Below, piece after piece: positions 12,371 to 24,532 of a stretch of DNA of 64,000 nt. Below the pieces are notes generated by a model. That model saw only the letters and a program-made list of their open reading frames with translations, searched no databases and was not told the origin of the DNA. Numbering within the stretch: the stretch's first letter is position 1; each line of letters begins with the position of its first letter. Location of the stretch: contig OW203767.1 in assembly GCA_934045905.1 (NCBI GenBank), forward strand, positions 15,503,073 to 15,567,072. Reading direction: 5' to 3'. Made by a program: the position numbers and the translations under genes. This DNA comes from Leuctra nigra. Lineage: Eukaryota; Arthropoda; Insecta; Plecoptera; Leuctridae.

Positions 12371-12789
12371 CTCCTGGTAACGCATTGGCTGAGTTCTCTG
12401 CTATAACCTTTTTATGGCCTTTGAAACATCGTTGAATAAAAACCGTTGATGTGTCTATAGTGAAGACCACACGAATATTCTATTCATCATTGAACGAGCG
12501 ACTCCTTTTGGCTCTTTTGGCACGGACCTCTGTTTTCGTTTTCTTTTATTGAGGCTATATAAGTCACAGTTTTTCTTCGATCTAGCTGAAATTTTGCACA
12601 CATGTACGGACCATTTCTGGGCGTGAAGACCCTAATTTTTTTGAAAGCCGCTGATTGGTTCAAATTTAAAAAAAAAATAATTGGTTGGTGCGATCAATTT
12701 GAAATATTGCAAACTTATTGCAACTAATATTGTCCCCAATCTTACAATGTTTCAGACAAATCCTCCATTGGTTAAAATTTAACCCCATA

Positions 12790-13110
12790 TTTCCTCATAT
12801 TTTTGAAATTTTAACTAGGACCGTTTGACCGGTTAACTTAAAACTTTGCGTGGTCTTTGGGCCAACATTTAAGGTATTTTTACCAATTTTCTGACTAATA
12901 TGTCGGTATCTTCAAAAGATATTGTCATTTAAGGACATTTTGTTCTATAATCTTTAAATATCTGTAAATGTATGCCAATAATTTCAATTATTTTAGCATG
13001 CTTCAGTTCCAAGGCTTGTAGAGCAGTGCTTACAAACATACTTATCAAATCGCATGCAGTACGAATGCTCGCTCCCCAACGCGTTACACAGAGCGTTTTC
13101 CTAGTTAAAG
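12790..13110. repeat. Dispersed repeat, copy 2 (related to 130-690)
   Basis: Shares AACATTTAAGGTATTTTTACC, the ACATTTTGT block and the terminal CCAACGCGTTACACAGAGCG sentence with the copy at 130-690. The family A MITE at 13,131 begins about 20 bp after its end. Confidence 0.5.
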
Positions 13111-13130
13111 AGTGTATCGCAAGTGATGTA

Positions 13131-13340
13131 CACTTGGCACACTTAAAATTGATCGTTCAATAAATCTGATTGGCTGAAAAATGTTAGATCGCACCATCAA
13201 AAGTCAGTCCAAGCGATCTCATTGTCTCACTCTAGTAGGTGACCTCACATTTCAATGATAATAACAAGCTTTGATTGGTATGGAACATGACCAGCAGTCA
13301 TTCAAATTTGTTCAACGATCAATTTTAAATGTGCCAAGTG
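13131..13340 (+). mobile_element. TA-flanked MITE, family A copy 3
   Basis: TA flanks both ends (13,129-13,130 and 13,341-13,342). The inverted repeats begin CACTTGGCACACTTAAAATT. The core markers CTCTAGTAGGTGACCTC, CAATGATAATAACA and GACCAGCAGTCA match copies 1, 2 and 4. Confidence 0.8.
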
Positions 13341-14099
13341 TACCTATATTATAACATTCTTTAATGTTCGTGATCTCATCGGATGATTTTAACTAGAATA
13401 CTGATCATTCGCAGGTTACATTTTCCTTCTGTTAGTGATTCAAATTTCCAGCATTAATATCCTGAAGTCAGATTTGTTAAAACAATTTCATAATACCTAC
13501 AATACTTTCATGATACTCTATTGTACGGAGAAATTATAATTGGACAATTCTAAAAAAAAATATGAATATGATTGCGAACTTTTTCGTGAATGTTACGAGA
13601 TATTATATTGCAGCGAGCACAATAGAATGTACTGCATTCGTTAGAAACATGATATAAGCTGAGGTTCTGTGTTTCATTGTGCTTCATTGTGCTTCTATCA
13701 GATGGAATGATATATATGAGAGAAGAATAGAATCTCTACTCAGGCTCTCACAGGATCAGTAGTCTGTTAAAACGTTGTCATTTGTCTGTGATGTTGGATG
13801 CTAGAGTGAGTGAGCTAATGTGGAACTCGATTCAGAAAACATTTATACTGCAGTTTTACAAGCTGTTAGTTTTACACAATGTCTTCACGTATTGTTCATT
13901 TTGTATCTTTTGAAACCAATTCCTAACTAGTATGTCGGAAGACATGATTTTATAATGGCTAATCCAAAGAACAACAAAAATATAGAAGGAGCTACAAAAA
14001 CAATTGTGTTAAAATATAAGACGGCCAAAAGGTAAAAATAAAAAATAAAATGAGAGAGCAAAATTCGAGTAATTTTCTAACCTATCCAACCAATATAGA

Positions 14100-14270
14100 T
14101 TAAGGGTTAGTTTTTCTAAGCTCTGGTTTCAGAGGTCATTTCAAGAATGCCATAGATTTTTGCAATGGCAATCTATAGTCCTCATCAACTGTTTAAAAAA
14201 TAACAGAAAATTGTAAAAAATTGAAATTGAAAAACTGAAGTTTAGTCCAGAGTGATAATCAAGTTATTGG
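14100..14270. repeat. Short dispersed repeat, family B member (diverged)
   Basis: Starts TTAAGGGTTAGTTTTTCTAA and carries AACTGTTTAAAA and a terminal GAAAAACTGAAG complement. It is the most diverged member of the group at 6,235, 8,837 and 17,350. Confidence 0.3.
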
Positions 14271-16905
14271 CCATGAACTACAGATTACATGCATCAATGT
14301 TTCGATTTGAGATCAAGGCTTAATTTAAAAGCAGCATCATGACAACTAAAATCATTAATATTTGAATAACAATTTTGGTTTAAAAATCAAATCAAAGATT
14401 AGAGTGTACCTTGCACAATTGTCAAAAGTTAGATTCAAGCTGATTAAAGTTATTCATTCTCGTAATCAGGTTTAATAAATGCATCGAGACTATTTTCAAG
14501 ATAATATGGTGTTAAAGATGACAGTTTTGAAATTGGTTTTAAAAGAGGGGTGGTATAAAAGTAAATAGAAGCAACCATCAAAGGTATATCCACCCCCATA
14601 CGATTACACCAACCCCATTGGAGCCAATGTCTCTATCTAGAGCTCTACCAAACAGAGGGAAGAGCCTTGGGGACAGATTAACTAACTGTTTCTGGAAGAG
14701 CACTATAGATGTCGCCATTACTAGTCACCCTGGGCCCTAAATAACTTAATAAGTAATGGAGGAGGAGGGGGGGAGGGATTGAGTCAATGAGGGGTAAAGA
14801 AACAAGAGAGGGGTGAAATCTGTGGGTTGTGGAATACTTATAATCATTCAGTGTAACAGTTATAGTGTATTTCAGAAGTTCTGGTTGGTTACTCTCTACA
14901 AATTACAACGATTAAATTCATCGGCTTCTGTTGAAGTTTGAGGGAAAGTTAAACCAGTGCAAATCAGTATCTCTATCCATTTTAGTCGGTAACTTTAAGT
15001 TACATTTGATAACATACAATAGGTACAAAATTGTGTGTTGTCATAGTTCGTTCAAGTTTAAATGATCTAATTTCAATTACATAGTTGAAACCATTGTCTA
15101 ATGTTTACATGTTTTTAAAAGTTTTATAGTAGGTTTTTTCGATACATAAGTTGATTTAAAATGAATAACTAAAACCCAATAAAACATGTTGTTAGGAAAT
15201 ACTACTCTCTATAGGAACATTTTAAGAACTGAACATTCCTGGTGGAGGTGCCGTATAATTGCATTTATTTGTGTTCTAAGACCTACATTCCACTTGAATC
15301 CACACTACAAGATAAAATCATGAAAGTAGCAGAATGACGGTTTAATGCAAATGTATGTACATTAATTACATTTCTTATATTATTGCATACTTAGAGAGCA
15401 ATGCCGCACAAAACAACTTCTCATAAAAATTAATTTACATTTTTAACATTTACAGCAGCACAACACGTAATGTTTGTAAATATCACATTTCACTCCCCCT
15501 AATGGTATTTAATAAAGTAAAAACTCCATTTTGCAACTAAAAGTTTAAGCCGTTATAACTCCGGTGCACTTATTCCTATAGAGAACACGCTTTCAAAAAA
15601 TAACATTAGAATTAAACCCAACACGAAATCCAATTAACTAATTATTTTGCGTAAATTTCAAGGTATTCGTGTGTGTTTTTTATTTTATTTAATGTAGCCT
15701 TTTTACATACCCAACAAAGCTTAAAAGCCTGACGATTTTAAAAACTAGACTCTAAAATGAATTTCCCGCTCATATTTTTATGTCAAGCCAATCATGAACG
15801 CTCCGGCGACATAAAAGCAAGGAGCTTAGGTTCAAATCCCATGCACATTACTTCTGAACTAGAGAGCGAGTGAGTCGTAAATTAAAATAATGAAACGTAT
15901 ATCAAAGAAGGTTTTTGAAGTTTTTAATTACTCTGTTGCTCGAAGGTATGTACTAACATTATGTTATCAACTTGACAACGTTTCTCTTAATTACTATGAA
16001 GAGGAGTTAGTATAAAAAGGTCTGGAAGATAACTATTAAAATATTTTGTGATCTTCTCAGGTCTTTTGATGTTATGAAGTACCATGTCACAGCATCTGTG
16101 AATATCCTTTTCAAGGAATGACAATAGTCTTAACCCCTTTCAAGAAGGAAGACAATACATAAAGCGCCAAACCCGAATGAAAAAAGAAAAATATGTTTGT
16201 CACTTTGAGAGATTAATGGCAGTTCCATATCCCTTTGCCTTGGTTTGCTCTTCAAGCTTTCACCATTATTATTGTTATCAAAACCCATTGAGTTTTGCGT
16301 CATGTTCGAGGATGTCTTAGCGAAGAGGCAGTGGATCGGATGAAAATGTTTTTTGCATGACCTCTGAAACGAACGTTTCGTCTGAGTGGTTTTAGCAATT
16401 TGCAGGAGTACATATTCACCAAAGTTCTCCATTTATTAATACTGATATTGATAGCCGAGTCGATGTTTAGTCAGGTGACGCGGAATTATTTGAATAAATA
16501 GAACGAATCGAGGGAATTTCTCAATCGAAGGGAGAAAACATTTACATGTACGTGATATCCCATAATATTGTATCGTACCTAGCCTAATACTAAAATAAGA
16601 TAATTGAAATATATTGATGATCACATTGTTATAAAATCTAACAAATATGCTTTCAAATTAACCACTCATCACTATTTTTGACAATTCTGAAAATATCTGG
16701 GGGATCGTACAGGATATCCGGAATATTATAAACTGCTTGTGAGCCTTTTCTCTGTAGAAAACAGAGCACCAGCTAATTTCTGTATCGGTCTCTATAACGG
16801 CAACCGAAAAGAAAACCCAGAATTTTCGAAATAATCATTTTATCATATTTGTATTTTCTTTCTTTTACTTTCTTTCTTACTCAAGTTTCTCGGTACACAT
16901 TCATC

Positions 16906-16927
16906 TATCATCATCATCATCATCATT
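16906..16927. repeat. (ATC)n microsatellite
   Basis: Seven ATC units in tandem. Confidence 0.85.
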
Positions 16928-17349
16928 AGGCACGTTGCAGAAAATTGCGACGTTAAACACTTTTATAAATAAAAAATGACTGTTTGGATTATAAGTGTGT
17001 CTCTCATGTCCACCCTCAACCAAGATTGTAAGTTTGAAAATACTCTTTATGTCTCTGATGCACTAAGTTAATAAGAAAATACCTCAAAGTATATTTAAAG
17101 GAAGTAAAAATAAGATTTATTTCAAGTCAAATGGGGGACTTTGAGAGCAAAATGTCGAGCAATAATGTACGCATAAGTATCAAGATGATATAAGTTTGAA
17201 AGCGGTTTATGCATCAATATTTAATTAGTTTTTGTTTGAAAATCGAAACAAAAGTTCAAACACCCATGAATAAATAGTCAATATTGACTATAAAATTGAA
17301 CAAAGACGTATGATCAGTAACCAGTTTCTGACATGTGTACCTACTCAGT

Positions 17350-17490
17350 GTTCCTATAAGAAACAGTTTTTCATTGCTCTGCTAAATTTAAAAATTGATT
17401 TGGAACTATTGTTGCCATGGCAACGAGCAAATACTTTTTGTGAATTTGGCCCCTGGTTTAAACAGGAAATTTAAAAACCGGAGCTTATAA
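17350..17490. repeat. Short dispersed repeat, family B member
   Basis: Has the ordered words AACAGTTTTTCATTGCTCTG, CTAAATTTAAA, TTGCCATGGCAACG and, at the right, TTTAAAAACCGG followed by AGCTTATAA, the complement of the left flank TATAAGAAA. CCATGG is shared with the member at 6,235. Confidence 0.45.
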
Positions 17491-18970
17491 TTTTGTTAAA
17501 AATGTCCACAAGACTCTCAAATATTCTTCTTACATTGAAAATGATCGAATGATTGGATTTAACATCAATTTAAAACATTACATTGATCTCACCTATCATT
17601 CCTGGAACATGATTCCGAGCATAATCTGGGCGTGGTCTAAGCGGGGTGGGGGGCGGAGGCTTTGAAAAGAACCGCCGTCGCTTTATACTACGTCATCGTC
17701 GCGTCAAACAGAGCGTCGAGGCGCTGAAAAGACGACGCTCAAATCACGCCATTTCTAAAGACCTCACGTATCGAAAATTACAAAAAAAAAAGAAATGCGC
17801 AACTCACGAATGGTTGAATGGTTTTGGTTGATGAACGAAGTATAGTATTCAATTTCTATTTCTCCGACGTGTTTTTTTATTTATTTGAAATGTGAGAGAT
17901 AATCTTCTCATCCTGTGCCAACTCTGCCGTGGTGAAAGAGTAATGTCTATTGATACTGCTGATGAAGACACCAATGACATCAGGGTTGGGGGATAATATT
18001 GTGTCATTTCTATCCGACTGCGTTGGTGGTTTGTTCCTAAGCTTTGTTACCGTTGACAATTGTTTCCTACATTTCCCGTATTGAAAGAAATAATATTGAA
18101 TATTGGTGAAAATGTCTAGTGGGTAGCTGTATAATATATAAAGATGTATTCGTTTTTACACAACTCAATATATGTAGTAATAATAAAAAACGGTAGATAT
18201 AGCGGAGTAAAAAATCCCACTATGACACCATTTGTGATGGACTTCTAAACTGGCCCCATGTTGCCAAGGCAGACAGAAAAGAGAACTGGGAATTAAACGC
18301 AAGAAATTGTACACAAATTATTTCTTGCGCAAACTTGTGTTCTTGATTTGAGCTTGGAAGTTGGATTACAATTTACAAATGGTGGTAATAGTGGGATTTA
18401 ATCGATTTTGTATCAGATATTTGTTTCCGAAATTATATTGAATATCAGAAACGTTGTACCTAATTAAGTAACCAATACGTACATAATAGTAGTCAAATAC
18501 ATTGATTGGAAAGAAGATGCATAGGTAGAATTACGAGGTAAATATACTTAATATTTATGCTTCTATAGTATACAATTACTTTCCAGTATAGAAAAACAGT
18601 TTGTAGCAAGAAAAATATTATTGAAATAATGTAATTCAAAGTACATGAAATTGAAATTAATATTACCAATATTCGTCTAAACGTCCCCCCCCCAACCCCT
18701 AAACCCCTAAACCTGGTCCGTAAACCAACCTCGCTGTGCCAGGGCCTGCTGGGCCCACACAACATCTAAAAGAACAGAAGGGGCCCGTCATCGCTGAGCG
18801 CACTAATGAAATACAAAGCAGTTTATTCATTTTCGTGAGTAGGAAAGTTTGTATTTGTGAAATACATAACTAATTTATCAAAATAGAGCTTCAAGATTAA
18901 AGGTAGCATAAATTACCTAAGAAGAGTTTAAAAATTCCTTGTTGAAATCTCTTTAATCAAAGCGGAAATA

Positions 18971-18999
18971 TTATAATAATAATAATAATAATAATAATA
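18971..18999. repeat. (TAA)n microsatellite
   Basis: About nine TAA units in tandem. Confidence 0.9.
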
Positions 19000-21577
19000 C
19001 GATACTCAACCCTTCTCAATTGATCTAAATTATATTAAACGAAATCAACAGCTAATCCAATCCTGACAAAAGACCTGCTGGAAAAATTATATTCGAATAT
19101 CGAATTACCATTTTATTATTCAACAAAAAAGCGATTACATGGTAGAGGAAGGTTAGAGTTACAAATATGCACTACTGTTCATGCCCCTGGAGTATAGGCT
19201 ACCATCACACATGAAGAGGCAAACATATTCACATATGGTCAAATTACAATATGCGAATAAAGAACGGGGTGGGGGGAGGAACTGGAGGGTTTACAATGGT
19301 TTATGCAAAGTAGTGGATTGGGTGAACCCGTTGAACTCTTCATCAATAGAGTTCACATCATTTCAAACTCGTTTAACTTCTGTAATTCATGATTTTTATA
19401 TGCAACAAAGGCCAATATGTTCTTACGAACTATATAAACGTCATTAAAATCTTCGTTTTCTGACTAAGATAATAGTAGGGAATATAGAATTAAGTTAAAA
19501 CAGAGTTATTAATTCCTTAGTTAAAAGTAGTTGATTTTTTGTTCACTAAAGAGACACGCTTACTCATAAGTTGTTTTCCAAACCTCGTGTTGATATTATG
19601 GGAGACTGGTTAACAGCTTCTGAAAGTCAATGTACAACTTATGCATATTGTCTTCAAATAAAATTCAACCTCTCTGTGTAACGTGTTAATTGCAAGTAAT
19701 AATCAAGAAGAGACGCATTCTATATACATTCTAGATACCTATACAAAATTACAAATATTTAAAAATAAGCAAGTTTGGTTTGAAAATGTCTGAATTCCGA
19801 TAAAATGTATGAAGTTGAACTTGATTAGCTATATATAAACGGTTATAGAACTTATCATGACGAATGAATAATTAAATTAACCATACATTAGTGATCAATA
19901 CAATTCTAATAAACTGGTAATAGATGATTTAACAACATGATTCGGTTGTCTCATAAAGGGGAGAGTGTATTTTTTTTGTTTTTTTTGTTTTTTTGTCATA
20001 TGTACCCACTTCATGTAAATAAAAACATAAATAAAAAAAAATAAAAAAAAAATCACTTATTCTTTAAACTACTTATTATGTTTGAAATGTGTAAACAATG
20101 TAAACCTGTTAGATGATCTTGTCACCGTGGTTGCGTCATGCATTACTGTCATCTCTCATCTCTTATCTTCCAGCATCACCATCTGACGCTTTGGCGGTGA
20201 AACACAGGTTTTATAAAATTGGAATCTCGCTAAGTCGTAAATCTTGGTCGTCCATTATCTATCAAGATCTTCTCTTTCTCTTTCATCTCTCTTTCTCTCT
20301 CGCTCTCAGCTTGCTAGCCACACAGGAGCAGTTTGCCAAAAGCGAACATCTTTTTTCAAGATGATAAACAACCACTAGAAAAACTTTTCGATTTCGAGAG
20401 ATTTTACCACCTTTTATATTTGCTCGAGTTCTCGCTTCAGTTTTATTCGATTTCTACCGGGTGATCGAAAACTATTTGACGTCAACTTCAGAGCTCTAGG
20501 CCAGTTTCTGTTCCATTATTCCCTATTTCACATCACAAGAAACATAGGTACTCGTATTATTTACAGAATGTTGAGCGCTTCAAGAATGAAATTAATTTCA
20601 GTTTAGAAAAAATGCAAACAGGGATTTATTACATAATAAATATTTTGATAAAATGAGTGCACAATTATCTAATAAATTGAGTAATTTAATTTTTAATCTT
20701 TAATTACATTTTTTGAAATATTTTATTTGTTCAATCTGCAGGAATTAAATTAGAAGACAAACTTGGCAGTGGAATCACTGAAATCAATATTTATGTCGTT
20801 GTTCTACAATATCTATACAAACATTGTCTACAAAAAGATTCATTTGTTAAAAAATTTGTTCTAAGTTTTCCAAAGTCCAACTTAGCAGTTTCAGGTTTGC
20901 CGAACTTACCATATCTATTACTTTCTCTAGTGGTATAGATATTAGAATATATTGATAAAACAAAATTGAAACGTAATGACAAAAACGTATTTCACATCGA
21001 AAATATGTTAAAAAATGTATGTAAATTTTCTCCGAAACCGTTATTTTTCAAACCCACATACATAAAACCAACATTTCGGTAACCCAGTGTTTCCCTCCTG
21101 ATTTCCCCCCTCCCTCCCCCACCCCATCAGCCCCCTGGCAAAAGAGAGATGCCGGATTTTGTGACAGAATGGATAATCCATCTCGATTTACGATCAGAAG
21201 CCTCACGGTCGCACACTAGCGCTATGTGTTCATGAAGCGGTAGATGTTGGCACCTACTCGTTACTTGATTAATTTATCGGTCGCTAGGGAACACCAGCAA
21301 AGAGCCCAACAGACCTTGTGGGTAGATTTTACCCCCTTCACCCTATACACTCCGCCGGCAGAAACAACCACCTCTAAAAGACTTTTATTTCAATCAGAAA
21401 ATGTTTAGGTGCAATCCAGGTTGGTAATGGGAAACGATTTTATAGTCATCTGTCTTGGGCTAGAGTTATATATCAATTGATTTAGAGAGTAGGAAAGGTA
21501 TTTATCTTAATTTTAATTGCTGTATTTTTTCTTCGTATTATAGGCATAGTCTGTTGAGCAAGAAATGAGAGACCGTG

Positions 21578-22262
21578 ATAGTCCAGTCAAATGAGAGATT
21601 TACCCAAAACAAATTGCAACATTTGGTTTTTTGGTGTCATTCTCTTCAAAAAAATGCCCTCTACAACATATCCAAAATCCGCAAAAATCCGCGCACCGGA
21701 AGTACTTTTTAATCACCGTTTAATTTAATTTCCCATGCTAATTTCATCTAGCAAAAAAAACTTTTTTTCATGTAACTCCGATTTTGACGAAACTTGGCAG
21801 AATTGTTCACCATCCTAAAAGAACCCAAAAAGCTCTCTGAGCGTTTTTCTCTAAATCTTATCGTTTGGGAAATATGGCCCATCGAAAAGTCATATTTTAG
21901 TCAGTTTTCGACGATTTCGGCCACTTTGAGTGTAATTTGACGTTTTGCGAGGTCCATATTTCCCAAACGATAAGATTTAGAGAAAAACGCTAAGAGAGTT
22001 ATTTGTTTCATTTAGGATGATGAACAATTCTGCCAAGTTTCGTCAAAATCGGAGTTACATGAAAAAAAGTTTTTTTTGCAAGATGAAATTAACATGGGAA
22101 ATTAAATTAAACAGTGATTAAAAAGTACTTCCGGTGCGCGGATTTTGGCGGATTTTGGATATGTTGTAGAGGGCATTTTTCTGAAGAGAATGACACCAAA
22201 AAACCAAATGTTGCAATTTGTTTTGGGTTTGGACATTTTTAAGCTTGATTTGACTGGACTAT
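21578..22262. mobile_element. Foldback element, 685 bp, arms about 300 bp
   Basis: The left end ATAGTCCAGTCAAAT and right end ATTTGACTGGACTAT are perfect complements. Complementarity continues with few mismatches to the spacer at about 21,885-21,950. Matching landmarks include CAAATTGCAACATTTGG against CCAAATGTTGCAATTTG and CGGAAGTACTTTTTAATCAC against its complement. The whole element would form a long hairpin. No transposase is encoded; the frame at 22,102-22,323 merely crosses an arm. Confidence 0.9.
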
Positions 22263-22597
22263 GAGGCGATTGAATTTCAACACACAGAACACGGCACCTC
22301 CACCAATACAATACATCATTCACTCATTTACGTCTTTCAAATTCAGATGCTGTATAGTTCTTAATCTTAATTAAATTGGAATGTTTAATTAATTTCTATG
22401 TTGAGCTTCAGATTTACAGAAATATTCGAGACTTTAGACCAAGATTCACTCACATTATTACATAAATATGTCAATTATATTTACATTTTTAAACAATCCT
22501 ACTTTTCAAATATAAGTGATCTATTCAAATCCAAGTATGGACCAGGGGGCTTACCTAATATCCATTTAGGCTTTGACTTCAGTGGTGGAATAGCATT
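22263..22597. other. Short gene-free gap
   Basis: AT-rich sequence between the foldback and the hAT-type element, with no supported feature. The 76-codon frame starting at 22,398 runs into the hAT terminus. Confidence 0.5.
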
Positions 22598-22605
22598 GTT
22601 CTCCT

Positions 22606-24524
22606 CAGTGGCGTGCCGACCTATCTAAATTTGGTGCAATTGCACAGTCATTTTTTGGGGGTGGGTGGTCCCCGCAAGGGGACCTACCCACCATGAGACA
22701 CATTTTATAATGTAACAGTGATACATTCTCAAGTATCTCATGTATCACACAAACATGCACAAACGTGGTGATAAGGGTGATTACGTCTTATTTCACCAGT
22801 AAACAGTAATATTATATTTAAAAAAAAAATTGTAAAAAGGTATCTATAAAGGAAGGGAACAAAAAATTTCTATCAAGAAATGTATGCAGTAAACATGTCA
22901 ATTTGTGCTAATGCTTGGATTGAGTAGGACTAGGTGGTTGGGTGGTTACAAAAACTGGTTGCAGGTTCGGTGGGTGGATGGATACTAAGATACTTATGAA
23001 ACAATATTCAAATGACCTATTTTCAGTACTTATTGAAATGATTTGATGAACCATAAAAACAGAATAGCTCTTAGAGAATCATATTCTATTTTATTTCATG
23101 CTCCTGCATGTCGAAAATAGTAATTTATTATCAGCAAATAAGCATCGAAAATATAAATATCGCTGCGATACATTTCCATCATCATGTACCATTAAATCAT
23201 TTTAAACCCCTCCTTGGGTAGCCTAAAACAAAAAATATTCGCTGCGCGGCATTTGTACCTATGTGATTTTATTACAAAATTTAAGTTAATGACTTTTCTG
23301 TTTTCATTCACAATTATACCTACATGTAAAATAATTTTAAACGCTTGCTAATGTAGTTGAAAACCAAAAAAATAGCTGCCCGGCATTTTAAGGCTTTTTT
23401 TTATATGAATGACTTTTCTGTTTTCTCTCAAAAATATAGTATGTAAAATAATTTTAAGCCCGTTTTAATGTACCCAAAAACAAAAAGTTTCGCTGCGCGG
23501 CTATTTTATGTGAGATTTTATTGCTAATGTCAAATCATTTTTAACCCGTCCTAAGGTACAAAAATCCAAAAAATTCGCTGCGCGGCTTTATTATGTGTGA
23601 TTATTTTTTTAATAGACATTTTTTGGTAACTTTCAAAAATATAGAGGTACCTATAAAATCATTTTAAACCCGCTCTAATGTAGCCAAATTCAAAAAAAAA
23701 TCGCTGCTCGGCTTTTTTATGCATAATCTGATCACTTATATAAATTAAGGACTTTTCTGTTTTCCTTAAAAAACAGAGTATGTAGAATGTAAAATCATTT
23801 TAAGCCCGTCCTGGGGAGCCAAAATCCAAAAAATTCTCTGCGCCGCATTTTTATGTGTGTTTTTTTTATTTGATCAATTAATCACATTTTTGTTTTATTT
23901 CAAAAATCTAGTACCAGTAGAATCATTTTAAACCCGTTCTTATGTAGCCAAAAACAAAAAGTTTCGCTATGCGCGGCTATTTTCTGTGTGATTTCATTGG
24001 TAATGTAAAATCATTTTAAAACTGTCCTAAGGTAGCCAAAAAACAAAAAATTCGCTGCGCGGCATTATTATGTATATTTATATATTTTTATATTAATTAT
24101 AGCCTGTTTTGTTTTCTTTAAAAAATATAGGTAGTACTTATCTATAAAATCATTTTAAACCCGCTCTAATGTAGCCAAAATCGAAAAGTTTCGCTGCGCG
24201 GCTATTTTATGTGTGATTTTATTGCTATTGTAAAATTTGTTTAAACCCGCGTCCTAAGGTAGCCAAAAACAAAAAAATCGCTGCGCGGCATTTTTATGTG
24301 TGCTTTTTTCAAATGAATTATCGACTTTTTTGTTTTCTTTCAAAAATATAGTACCTACCTGTAAACTCATTTTAAACCCGTTCTATAACGAAGCTAAAAA
24401 CAAAAAAATCGCTGCGCCGTTTTTTGTGTATTTTTTATTGCTAATATAAATGACCATTGGGGGTGGGTGGGTATACTCGTCAATGAATTTGCACAGTCCT
24501 CAAGATAGGTTCGGCACGCCACTG
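22606..24524. mobile_element. Non-autonomous hAT-type element, 1919 bp, carrying a tandem array
   Basis: The ends CAGTGGCGTGCCGACCTATC and (reverse complement of the right end) CAGTGGCGTGCCGAACCTAT are inverted repeats. The 8-bp duplication GTTCTCCT flanks the element at 22,598-22,605 and 24,525-24,532, as hAT transposases produce. Subterminal GGGGGTGGGTGG and TTTGCACAGTC motifs recur near both ends. No transposase ORF exists; the interior is mostly the tandem array at about 23,190-24,430. Confidence 0.9.
23190..24430 (+). repeat. Tandem array inside the hAT-type element, about 11 units
   Basis: Eleven occurrences of a CGCTGCGCGGC-like core lie near 23,240, 23,373, 23,490, 23,577, 23,703, 23,834, 23,963, 24,052, 24,192, 24,281 and 24,407. 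Spacings are about 90 or 117-140 bp. Each unit reads roughly: core, TTTTATGTGTGATTTT, an ACTTTTCTGTTTTC segment in long units only, AAAATCATTTTAAACCCG, TAATGTAGCCAAAAACAAAA. The two spacing classes show that the short units lack the middle segment. Unit divergence of perhaps 10-25 percent indicates age. Confidence 0.85.
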
Positions 24525-24532
24525 GTTCTCCT

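Larger units (their letters stand above)
13341..21577. other. Gene-free AT-rich stretch
   Basis: Eight kilobases without a supportable exon. It contains two family B repeats (14,100-14,270; 17,350-17,490), (ATC)n at 16,906-16,927, (TAA)n at 18,971-18,999, poly-T/poly-A blocks at 19,970-20,051, and a CT-rich stretch at 20,270-20,310. The 100-residue minus-strand frame at 16,130-16,432 ends in a hydrophobic segment but has no recognisable homology or gene context. Confidence 0.45.

Noticed and set aside
16130..16432. 100-codon minus-strand frame with a hydrophobic C-terminus
   Set aside because: No recognisable homology, no splice or promoter context, AT-rich intergenic setting. A tail-anchored protein cannot be excluded, but support is too thin.
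22606..24524. CRISPR-like array of regularly spaced repeats
   Set aside because: Unit lengths vary, the spacers are themselves repeats, the organism is a eukaryote, and the array is bounded by hAT termini.
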